Shown one piece after another: positions 1 to 6,455 of a stretch of 13,405 bases of DNA. Below the pieces are notes generated by a model. The model was given only the letters and a program-made list of their open reading frames with translations. It was not told the DNA's origin and did not search any database. Source of the DNA: CAXBDP01 sp963974465. Its GTDB lineage: Bacteria; Bacteroidota; Bacteroidia; Cytophagales; Cyclobacteriaceae. Position numbers and translations under genes: made by a program. The stretch lies in NCBI GenBank assembly GCA_049340005.1, contig JBMPIY010000020.1. One strand, 5' to 3'. Each line of letters opens with the position of its first letter. Positions within the stretch are counted from its first letter, which is position 1.

Positions 1-1628
1 CCCGCCTCAAAATCAAAATCAAAAACAGGATACGGTGTCGCGCCCTCGGGTATCACGATGTCTGATCCCGCAGGAGGTAACCCATTATCCCAATTGCCTG
101 CCTCGCCGCCGTCGGAATCTGTACTGCCTGTCCAGGTGTAGGAGGTTCCGCCTCCTGATGTGGTGAAGCTCTCCACTCCTCCATAACTCGTCCCCTCACT
201 ATTGGTCGCATACGCTTGAAAATAATAAATCGTAGATGCTGACAGGCCCGTTATCTCTTCGGCAAACGATCCTGTTGCACTACCATCTGAAATATTAATC
301 ACTCCTCCTTCACCAATAGTTGGAGTAGCATCACTTGATGAATACACAAAACCTCGGGACGTTACAGATGCTCCCCCATCAGAACTCACATCCCCATTTA
401 ATGTTGCTGTGCTTGCTGTAATACCCGATGCCGAGCCCGTTGTTACCGTCGCTAAACTCGCCGGTGGAGTACTCGTCGTAAACGTTTCAACACTTCCGTT
501 GGTGGTTCCTTCTGAGTTAGTAGCATAAGCTACATAACTATAAGCACTCGAACTTGACAACCCGCTTAGTAAAGTATTATATGCACCTGTCGTACCAGAT
601 ACCACCTCCTTAAAAACAGTCGTCCCATTGACCTCAGCAAAACTTGGTGAGGCATCCGAGCTCGTCAAGGAATACACAAAACCACGCTCGGTTATCGCTG
701 CTCCGCCATCTGCGGTCACATTCCCATTCAACCGTGCTCCTGATGAACTAAGATCCGTCGCTAATAAAGTCGATACAGTAGGTGGTGCGGAGGATGGGGT
801 CGCAGATTCCAATCTGAAATTATCAATTGCCCATTCCTCATTATTCGTGTTATTGGAATATGCACGTAGCCTTAGAGAAAGAGTTGAACCAGTGCCCGGA
901 ATTGATTTCGTAAATTCTCCAAAACTTTTAGTTAACACCGTACCATTCCCAATTCCATCATTATTTGTGTCCTCAGCCAACTGCTTAGCCCCAAACCCAT
1001 CGCTACTTCCTCGGAAATCAATTAATTTCTGGTAAGCCCCACCATCAAGACTATATTCCACTAAAACATAATCACTATGAGTAAAACCAAAGGCTGTTGA
1101 TTCCCATGCAGTATAAGTGCTTTGTGCTGCAAAAAGTCCTTTAAATTCAATACCTGTTTTTCCCGATATATTAATTCCAGTCCATTCTATTTCTTGTTCT
1201 GCATTCCCTCCTGCTAGTACATCATGATCTTCTCCTGCCCAGAAATATGTTCCTTGAAAGCCGCTATAATCACCATCTGAAACAAGTGAAAGATTTAATT
1301 CAGCATTCGTTGCTCTTTTGAAGTATGCTGAATAAGGAGTAGAGCCAGACCCTGTATTGAGAGATGGACTTCGTGTGCCAGAGCTTGGGTTTGATGCATG
1401 TTCAAAATCATCGACCCAAAACTGATCAGCAAACATTTTAAGTGTGTGGTTTGAAACAAAAGCTTTGAAACTTTCAGCAAGTTTTTCATTTGAATTTGTA
1501 ATGCTATTCTTAGCAAGATGTAAATTAACGTTTGCTATCGAATTAGCATTACTCAGTATACTGCTTCCAAGGAGCAGCAGAAATATCAAGGGAAAAAGCT
1601 TCTTGGATTGAGTAAAAAATAATCTCAT
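1..1628 (-). CDS. Large secreted multi-domain surface protein, 3' end outside window (probable T9SS cargo)
   Basis: An open frame starts at ATG 1628 and runs without a stop to the left edge (542 full codons plus two bases). Residues 1-29 form a signal peptide (MRLFFTQSKK, then a Leu/Phe-rich core). Residues about 65-275 are an unrecognised, Gly/Asp-rich extracellular region (FWAGEDHD near 129; ends in WAIDNFRLES, typical of beta-sandwich surface modules). Two FN3-like repeats follow at about 281-386 and 389-490, sharing GGA-x-x-T-x-RGFVYS and YATNSEGT with a 110-residue period. From 497 a module begins with WTGSTDSD, GNW and PPAGSDI, also present at 774-820 of the 1361-aa protein encoded at 8175-12260. 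By that homology a T9SS sorting domain is expected beyond the edge, but it is not visible. The gene lies 99 bp downstream of the TPR regulator, same strand. No Shine-Dalgarno is seen. The in-frame signal peptide fixes the start. Surface location is inferred; function is unknown. Confidence 0.85.
   Translation of the reverse strand, partial: MRLFFTQSKKLFPLIFLLLLGSSILSNANSIANVNLHLAKNSITNSNEKLAESFKAFVSNHTLKMFADQFWVDDFEHASNPSSGTRSPSLNTGSGSTPYSAYFKRATNAELNLSLVSDGDYSGFQGTYFWAGEDHDVLAGGNAEQEIEWTGINISGKTGIEFKGLFAAQSTYTAWESTAFGFTHSDYVLVEYSLDGGAYQKLIDFRGSSDGFGAKQLAEDTNNDGIGNGTVLTKSFGEFTKSIPGTGSTLSLRLRAYSNNTNNEEWAIDNFRLESATPSSAPPTVSTLLATDLSSSGARLNGNVTADGGAAITERGFVYSLTSSDASPSFAEVNGTTVFKEVVSGTTGAYNTLLSGLSSSSAYSYVAYATNSEGTTNGSVETFTTSTPPASLATVTTGSASGITASTATLNGDVSSDGGASVTSRGFVYSSSDATPTIGEGGVINISDGSATGSFAEEITGLSASTIYYFQAYATNSEGTSYGGVESFTTSGGGTSYTWTGSTDSDGGEAGNWDNGLPPAGSDIVIPEGATPYPVFDFDFEA
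159..788 (-). repeat. Two FN3-like protein repeats in the left-edge surface protein
   Basis: Codons for residues about 281-386 and 389-490 encode two related beta-sandwich-like repeats. Each opens with a Thr/Ser-rich strand, then L-N-G-x-V, GGA, RGFVYS, and ends with YATNSEG and ETFTTS or ESFTTS. Copies are 110 residues apart and clearly diverged at DNA level, so this is an old duplication. Such repeats are usual spacers in Bacteroidota surface proteins. Confidence 0.7.
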
Positions 1629-1708
1629 CTGCAGGCATATTTAGTTGAATTAAAAAATCAACCAAATATTCATGATCTCAAAAAAGATACAAAAATTATA
1701 TCCGGATT

Positions 1709-1730
1709 AAAAAGGACAAAAATGTCTTTA
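1709..1730 (-). terminator. Weak terminator-like hairpin after the TPR regulator
   Basis: On the minus strand AAAGACA and TGTCCTTT flank a TTTT loop: four perfect pairs (GACA/TGTC) plus three A-T pairs across one bulged base, running into TTTTTAA. It overlaps the stop codon of the TPR gene (1728-1730). The stem is short and A-T rich, so readthrough into the surface-protein gene at 1628 is plausible. Confidence 0.3.
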
Positions 1731-3560
1731 TTTTGAGACAGAAAGATTAAGTATGAATTCAACTAGCTCTTTATCAGAGCTTAAATTCATTTTCTTATAG
1801 ATCCGATAGCGAGCCTTTCTTAAACTATCAAGGCTTATTGCCAATGCCTGAGCAATATCATGACTTTCCAAATTCAATCTTATTAAACTACATATTCTAA
1901 TATCACTTTGCGTTAAATTCGGGTAACTAGCTTTTAGACTACTTATAAATGTTGGATAAAGGGCGTTAAAATAAATATAAAATGAAATCCAAAAATTATC
2001 CTTAATTTTATTCTCACCAAGTGTTTCTCCCTTCACTAGGGAGGTTATTTGTTGAAGATTCTCAATTTGAATTTTTTCTTGTTCTTCTAATTGCCTAGCC
2101 TTTCTTGTTAGTTCAAGTTGTGCCTTCTCATATTCTTTTACTAAATGATTTAACTTGTTCGTTATCTTTTCAGTATTCGCATTTAGTGTCTCATGTCTCC
2201 TTATAATCTTCAATTGATTATTTCTATAAATAAGGAACCCTATCGACAATATTATAACTAAAACAATTAGAATAGGAATTATTATCCATTTATAAACACC
2301 CAATTCATTCCTACTTTCTGCTAAGCTTTTAGATAATTCATCTATATTCTGATTTACTTGATCAAACTCATATGAAGCTAAAATCTTATTAATTTCAGCT
2401 TGATTATTGGCTAACATTAAACTATCTGTCAGTATATCTAATTGTTGGTAATTATAAAGAGCTGAGTCATATTGATTTAATCTTAAATAGATTTTGTACT
2501 TAGTATCTAATGCAATCTTAATATCTTCAATTCTATCAAAAGCAATAGATAAATTATAAGCTTGGGTTGCATAGCCCTTAGCTTTATCCCAATCAGCTAA
2601 TTCCAAGAAAATTATTGCATTATTATTTAACAATCTTGCTACACCTGCTTGATCATTTAAGTCTTCCTTAATCGCCAAACTCTTCTCATTATAACTTAAG
2701 GCATCATTGTATTCTCTAGCTTGAAGGCTAACAAACCCTAAATTCAATAAAGCAAGCCCCTCTCCGTACTTATTCTCTTCTTCTTGAAAAAGTATGAGGG
2801 ACTCTTTCATCAATTGCTTGCTAACTGATAGATTTTTCAATTTACTTTCAACTACACCCAAGTTCAAAGTACTCATTGCAAGCTCTAATTTCATGTCCTG
2901 TTCTCTTGCTAGTTTTTGAACCTGAAGATAAATACTCTTTACTTCCTCAAATTCTTCTAACAACATATATGCAGTTGCCACATTACTAAGACCATTGATT
3001 TGAATAGCAAATTCATTTATTCTCTTCCCTAATTCATATGCTCTATAGTATTCCTTAATGGCGCTTTCATACTCTCCAAGGTAATAATGGCTAGATCCTA
3101 AAGTGAGGTGTCCAATTGCTTCATACCTTACAACACCCTCTTTAATTGCGTGAGTTATTAATTCCTTAGCAAGTAGCTTGGCATCATTATATTCACCTAA
3201 ATGCACTTTAGATTGAGCAATAGCTGACTTTGCTTTACAAACAGTGATTGCATCATCCATAATATCAGCTTGATCTAGTAATTCTCTCCCCACTTTAATA
3301 ACAAATTGAGGATTTTTGCCTAAGAACTCGTCAATTAATTTTAATCCTAATGCCGATTTTTGTTTTAGTTGAACGGTGTTTTGGAGTTGAGTAAACAGAC
3401 TATCTAAGCTACTCTGAGAAAAAGCTGTTTCATAAGTTATTATAAAAATAATTATAAAAATAATTTTTATAATATGAAAAAATAGAGTATTGATAAATTT
3501 AAAAATCATTCTTAATTTTTCTGAACCAAAGTGCAAAATCAAAAATTGATTAATCCGCAT
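1728..3560 (-). CDS. Membrane-anchored TPR protein with C-terminal LuxR-like HTH
   Basis: A probable transcriptional regulator of a type common in Bacteroidota. The N-terminus has a very hydrophobic segment (residues about 20-48, ending TAFSQ) that should act as signal peptide, placing the TPR part in the periplasm. TPR-like helix pairs fill about 55-400 (for example HYYLGEYESAIKEYYRAYELG, NLGFVSLQAREYNDAL split over neighbouring helices). One membrane span lies at about 425-446 (WIIIPILIVLVIIL), then a charged coiled coil at about 448-508. The cytoplasmic end (about 548-607) has LTQSDIRICSLIRLNL, DIAQALAISLDSLRKARYRI and KKMNL, the pattern of the LuxR-like HTH ending this family. Met18 (3509) is an alternative start, directly before the hydrophobic stretch. 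Inferred role: sensing by the TPR region and coupling across the membrane to DNA binding. The target genes are unknown; the adjacent surface-protein gene is a candidate. Confidence 0.85.
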   Translation of the reverse strand: MRINQFLILHFGSEKLRMIFKFINTLFFHIIKIIFIIIFIITYETAFSQSSLDSLFTQLQNTVQLKQKSALGLKLIDEFLGKNPQFVIKVGRELLDQADIMDDAITVCKAKSAIAQSKVHLGEYNDAKLLAKELITHAIKEGVVRYEAIGHLTLGSSHYYLGEYESAIKEYYRAYELGKRINEFAIQINGLSNVATAYMLLEEFEEVKSIYLQVQKLAREQDMKLELAMSTLNLGVVESKLKNLSVSKQLMKESLILFQEEENKYGEGLALLNLGFVSLQAREYNDALSYNEKSLAIKEDLNDQAGVARLLNNNAIIFLELADWDKAKGYATQAYNLSIAFDRIEDIKIALDTKYKIYLRLNQYDSALYNYQQLDILTDSLMLANNQAEINKILASYEFDQVNQNIDELSKSLAESRNELGVYKWIIIPILIVLVIILSIGFLIYRNNQLKIIRRHETLNANTEKITNKLNHLVKEYEKAQLELTRKARQLEEQEKIQIENLQQITSLVKGETLGENKIKDNFWISFYIYFNALYPTFISSLKASYPNLTQSDIRICSLIRLNLESHDIAQALAISLDSLRKARYRIYKKMNLSSDKELVEFILNLSVSK

Positions 3561-3754
3561 AAGTTAATCAGTAATTCAAATAATAAGAAAAAATTATACA
3601 AATTCGGCAAAACGAATAGTTTATCACTTTAATTATTCAAGACTCTATGTAAATAGAATTTTTCAGCATGAGCTAACAACTACTTAAAACATTCAAGCCA
3701 ATTTTATATGCTGTGCGAAAAGACTTCTAAAATGTTCCTTCAAAAAATGTTAAA

Positions 3755-4717
3755 CTAATTAAACCTTTCCTTATAGTCTACTGGATATAACCCTGTAACC
3801 CTTTTGAAAACATTTCTAAATGCCTTTGGATCATTGTAGCCTACATCATACATTATCTCACTTAATGTTTTAACTCCTAGCTCAAACTCCTTTTTTGCTA
3901 CTTCTATTCTAGTTCTTTGAACATACTCAATCACTGTATTGGCAGTAGCCTTTTTAAATCTCCGTTCAAAAGTTCTCCTTCCTATACCTGAATAATCACA
4001 CAAGTCGTCTACAGAAATCTTACTAAAATAATTTTGTTCAATAAAATTTTGAGCCTTAATCACTTGCTCATCATTATGATTCTTTTGTGCACTAAAAATG
4101 ATAAATGGAGATTGTGAATTGCGTCCGACATCAATCTGAAATATCTTAGAACAATATATAGCAGTTTCCCTATCAACTAACTTTTCTATTAAATATAGAA
4201 TCAAATTAGCAGAGGAAAAAGCTCCACCACCGGTATAAATGCCATCCTCATCTGTTAATATTTTATCTGATAATAAAATCGCCTTCGGGAAAAGCCGCCT
4301 AAATGAATCCCCTGCTCTCCAATGCGTTACACATTTTTTATTATCAAGTAGCCCCGTTTTAGCCAGTAAGAAAGTTCCTAAACATAAGCTTACTATATGC
4401 GCACCTTTTTGCCTTTGCTCACATATCCAAGGATAGAGCCTATGATTTGCCTTTAATGCTTCTGCTATCACATTATGAACTGGAGGTATAATTATTAAAT
4501 CCGTTTTGTCAATTTCAGAAATCAATCTATCTACCCAAATTGAAATTTGTCCATCATAACTCTTCATCTCCTTATTTTCACCTACAATATTGATATCAAA
4601 AATAGGAGCTCTTCCTTTGGAAATTAATAACTCATTGGTTTCCTGAAGACCTTGTCTTGGATTCTCAAAACCCGCAAGATTCACATAATGAGGAACTAAA
4701 ATTGATATATGTTTCAT
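3755..4717 (-). CDS. GlxA-family transcriptional regulator (DJ-1/PfpI-like domain plus AraC HTH)
   Basis: Two domains are visible. Numbering is from the longer frame starting at 4744. Residues about 11-200 form a DJ-1/PfpI (class I amidotransferase-like) domain with the elbow VSLCLGTFLLAKTGLL around Cys121, then THW at 140-142 and TGGGAFSSAN at 171-180, all typical of GlxA-type regulators. In this family the domain is thought to sense ligands rather than catalyse. Residues about 228-326 form the AraC DNA-binding domain with two HTHs (ISVDDLCDYSGIGRRTFERR; LSEIMYDVGYNDPKAFRNVF). I place the start at Met10 (4717) because the first DJ-1 strand (KHISILVPHY) begins there and the upstream codons overlap a strong promoter-like sequence. 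The gene is divergent from the VOC/MATE gene set and probably regulates it and itself. The inducer is unknown. Confidence 0.9.
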   Translation of the reverse strand: MKHISILVPHYVNLAGFENPRQGLQETNELLISKGRAPIFDINIVGENKEMKSYDGQISIWVDRLISEIDKTDLIIIPPVHNVIAEALKANHRLYPWICEQRQKGAHIVSLCLGTFLLAKTGLLDNKKCVTHWRAGDSFRRLFPKAILLSDKILTDEDGIYTGGGAFSSANLILYLIEKLVDRETAIYCSKIFQIDVGRNSQSPFIIFSAQKNHNDEQVIKAQNFIEQNYFSKISVDDLCDYSGIGRRTFERRFKKATANTVIEYVQRTRIEVAKKEFELGVKTLSEIMYDVGYNDPKAFRNVFKRVTGLYPVDYKERFN

Positions 4718-4722
4718 ATCAA

Positions 4723-4755
4723 CAAATTTATTCATTTGTCGCAATCAACCCCAAA
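4723..4755 (-). promoter_or_regulatory. Bacteroidota-type promoter for the GlxA-family regulator
   Basis: On the minus strand TAAATTTG (4730-4723) matches the -7 consensus TAnnTTTG exactly, and TTG (4754-4752, preceded by TT) lies 21 nt upstream, within the usual spacing for the -33 element. The -7 box ends only 5 nt before ATG 4717, so the transcript would start at or next to the start codon (leaderless or nearly so). It lies inside the first codons of the longer reading frame, arguing against the start at 4744. Confidence 0.5.
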
Positions 4756-4794
4756 AATGTCGTTTTTAATCCGCCAGTTTTTTAGGAATCGCTC

Positions 4795-4802
4795 TAAATT
4801 TG
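4795..4802 (+). promoter_or_regulatory. Putative -7 element for the VOC/PhnB/MATE gene set
   Basis: TAAATTTG matches the TAnnTTTG -7 consensus and ends 36 nt before ATG 4839. No TTG is seen at 17-23 nt upstream, so the -33 element is weak or replaced by an activator, which would suit AraC-type control. The same octamer, extended to TAAATTTGT, is an exact inverted copy of the sequence at 4722-4730. Confidence 0.45.
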
Positions 4803-4838
4803 TAAAATCAACTTCACTACTAAACAATTACAATAAAG

Positions 4839-5243
4839 ATGGTTAATTCAATATTTGTAAATCTTCCTGTCAAGGATCTAAACAAAACACGCAAATTTTG
4901 GAATACACTTGGTTTTTCCTTCAATGAAAATTTTTCTGACAACAATGCCATTTGCTTAATCTTACAAGAAGGATCTATCTATTCTATGCTCATTTCGCAT
5001 GAGTTGTTTTCAACATTCACAAATAGACTTATCGCTGACGCTTCAACCACACAAGTGCTTACAGCTATTCAAGTAGAAAGTAGAGAAAAAGTTGATGAAA
5101 TTGTAGGTCTTGCATTAGCCAACGGAGCTACGCGCTATCGTGAAGCAGCTGATCATGACTGGATGTATTATGATTCATTCGCAGATTTGGATGGCCACCA
5201 ATGGGAGATATTGTATACTGATACATCAAAATTATCTGAATAG
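4839..5243 (+). CDS. VOC family protein (glyoxalase/bleomycin-resistance/dioxygenase fold)
   Basis: A 134-residue protein of the usual length for a single VOC-fold chain, with two beta-alpha-beta-beta-beta units. The first (about 2-60) opens with SIFVNLPVKDLNKTRKFWNT; the second (about 73-127) contains VESREKVDEIVGLALANGA, HDWMYYDSFADLDGHQWEI. Glu123 sits where the last metal ligand of glyoxalase/fosfomycin-type members lies, but the first strand has no His at the usual ligand position. Glyoxalase chemistry is therefore uncertain, and a binding or sequestering role, as in bleomycin-resistance proteins, is possible. It is probably cytoplasmic. It is the first gene after the divergent control region and is followed 42 bp later by the PhnB-like gene. 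The fold assignment is confident; substrate and reaction are unknown. Confidence 0.88.
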   Translation: MVNSIFVNLPVKDLNKTRKFWNTLGFSFNENFSDNNAICLILQEGSIYSMLISHELFSTFTNRLIADASTTQVLTAIQVESREKVDEIVGLALANGATRYREAADHDWMYYDSFADLDGHQWEILYTDTSKLSE

Positions 5244-5285
5244 AACTTTTCAAGCTATGTCCCTGAAACCACAATAAGTTCAGCT

Positions 5286-6122
5286 ATGAAAACGAAAATC
5301 TCTACTTGCTTTTGGTTTAATGGTAATGCAAATGATGCAGCCCAATTCTATTGTTCCATTTTTCCAAGCGCACAACTATTAAGTGAGAATGCAATTGTCA
5401 CTACATTCTATGCATTTGGTCAAACTTTCACGTGCCTGAATGGTAGAGTAGATTTTCCAATAAATCCTTCAATTTCAATATTCATTAACTTTTCATCTCT
5501 CGAAGAATTAGAATTTGTTTGGGAAAAGCTTTCGCAAGATGGTAATATCCTAATGCCATTAGATAAATATGATTGGAGTCTAAAATATGGATGGGTTCAA
5601 GATAAATTCGGGATAACATGGCAATTGTCTTTTGAAAGTGCTACAGAAATTAAGCAAATAGCCGTTCCTAGTTTACTATTTGTTGGTGAAAACTTCTGTA
5701 GAGCAAAAGAAGCATTAGACTTTTACACTGAAATTTTCCCTACCTCAAACATAGAGAGTATTTCTCAAAGCGGCCAATCACTTGATAACAGAGTGGCTAT
5801 CAAGCATGCTCAATTTAATTTGGCTGGTTACAAATTAAAGATCATGGAAAGTGACTTAAAGCATAATTTCACATTCAATGAAGGAGTATCACTCATTGTG
5901 TACTGCGATAATCAAAATGAAATTGATCATTATTGGGAATCATTAACAGCGGGAGGAAAAGAAAATATGTGTGGTTGGCTTCAAGACAAATATGGTGTAT
6001 GCTGGCAAATTATTCCGTCAATTTTACCAGAATTAATGGCAGATCAAAAACGATCAAAGAATGTTATGCAAGCTTTTATGAAAATGAAGAAATTTGATAT
6101 CGCTACACTTTTAAATGCATAG
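5286..6122 (+). CDS. Tandem PhnB-like VOC-superfamily protein
   Basis: The 278 residues hold two copies of the PhnB-like (Pfam 3-dmu-9_3-mt) domain. Copy one covers about 3-117 (STCFWFNGNANDAAQFYCSI FPSA ... GWVQDKFGITWQL) and copy two about 126-245 (PSLLFVGENFCRAKEALDFY ... MCGWLQDKYGVCWQI), followed by a helical tail with RSKNVMQAFMKMKKFDIATL, typical of these proteins. Despite the Pfam name there is no sign of a methyltransferase fold, and no SAM-binding motif. The duplication means one chain can form the dimer-like cavity that single-domain PhnB proteins make by pairing. Both copies keep the WVQDKFG/WLQDKYG signature, so neither looks degenerate. The gene sits 42 bp after the VOC gene and 17 bp before the next small gene, suggesting one transcript. 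The substrate is unknown. Confidence 0.87.
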   Translation: MKTKISTCFWFNGNANDAAQFYCSIFPSAQLLSENAIVTTFYAFGQTFTCLNGRVDFPINPSISIFINFSSLEELEFVWEKLSQDGNILMPLDKYDWSLKYGWVQDKFGITWQLSFESATEIKQIAVPSLLFVGENFCRAKEALDFYTEIFPTSNIESISQSGQSLDNRVAIKHAQFNLAGYKLKIMESDLKHNFTFNEGVSLIVYCDNQNEIDHYWESLTAGGKENMCGWLQDKYGVCWQIIPSILPELMADQKRSKNVMQAFMKMKKFDIATLLNA

Positions 6123-6139
6123 TTTCTGTTACCATTATC

Positions 6140-6376
6140 ATGACTAATGACCGAGTAAACAACGCTATAGTTGAGATTTTTAAGACCAATGTCTATTCGC
6201 AAAACCGAGCTGATGTCATAATCAAAAAGCTAGAAATAATAATTCCGGCAGCAAAAATCAATTTTGACTTAGATGATTGTGATAATATACTCAGAGTTCA
6301 AAAAGACAAACCATTCGATGTACAGCCAATCATTGAATTAGTAAAAAGTGAAGGGTTCAATTGCCAGGAACTTTAA
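6140..6376 (+). CDS. Small conserved-looking hypothetical protein, ferredoxin-like fold possible
   Basis: This 78-residue, cytoplasmic-looking protein has no signal peptide. The pattern is helix (AIVEIFKTNV), helix (NRADVIIKKLEIIIPAAK), strand (INFDLDDCDNILRV), then strand/helix (DVQPIIELVKSEGFNCQEL). This resembles the beta-alpha-beta-beta-alpha-beta layout of heavy-metal-associated (HMA-like) domains, but the CxxC metal motif is absent; its only cysteines are Cys47 and Cys75. I recall similar short proteins with a 'DLxDCDNILRV ... GFxCxxL' pattern in other Bacteroidota, without an assigned function. It begins 17 bp after the PhnB-like gene, so it is very probably cotranscribed. The tight spacing and coherent amino-acid pattern make it a real gene rather than a chance frame. 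Confidence 0.75.
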   Translation: MTNDRVNNAIVEIFKTNVYSQNRADVIIKKLEIIIPAAKINFDLDDCDNILRVQKDKPFDVQPIIELVKSEGFNCQEL

Positions 6377-6455
6377 GTTGCAAAATTTTCAACCCCAACA
6401 CTCATGCTATTCAAAAAAAACCTCCTTTATTTAAGACCAAACTAACCGCCTATTC

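Noticed and set aside
628..1035. Plus-strand open frame of 135 codons
   Set aside because: It lies antisense to the left-edge surface-protein gene, which has a signal peptide, domain repeats and an uninterrupted frame; the plus-strand translation shows no domain logic.
1295..1516. Minus-strand open frame of 73 codons
   Set aside because: It is in another frame of the same strand inside the surface-protein gene starting at 1628 and has no sensible product.
3561..3754. Possible small gene or RNA in the 194-bp gap between the TPR gene and the regulator
   Set aside because: No frame with start, sensible length or composition and no convincing hairpin was found; the gap is A+T-rich and likely holds only the TPR-gene promoter.
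4718..4744. Upstream start ATG 4744 for the GlxA-family regulator
   Set aside because: The extra nine residues lie before the first DJ-1 strand and coincide with a strong -7 promoter box; ATG 4717 fits better, although the longer start is not excluded.
5286..6122. 3-demethylubiquinone 3-methyltransferase
   Set aside because: The name comes from a misleading Pfam title; no SAM-binding fold or motif is present and the protein is two PhnB-like VOC domains.
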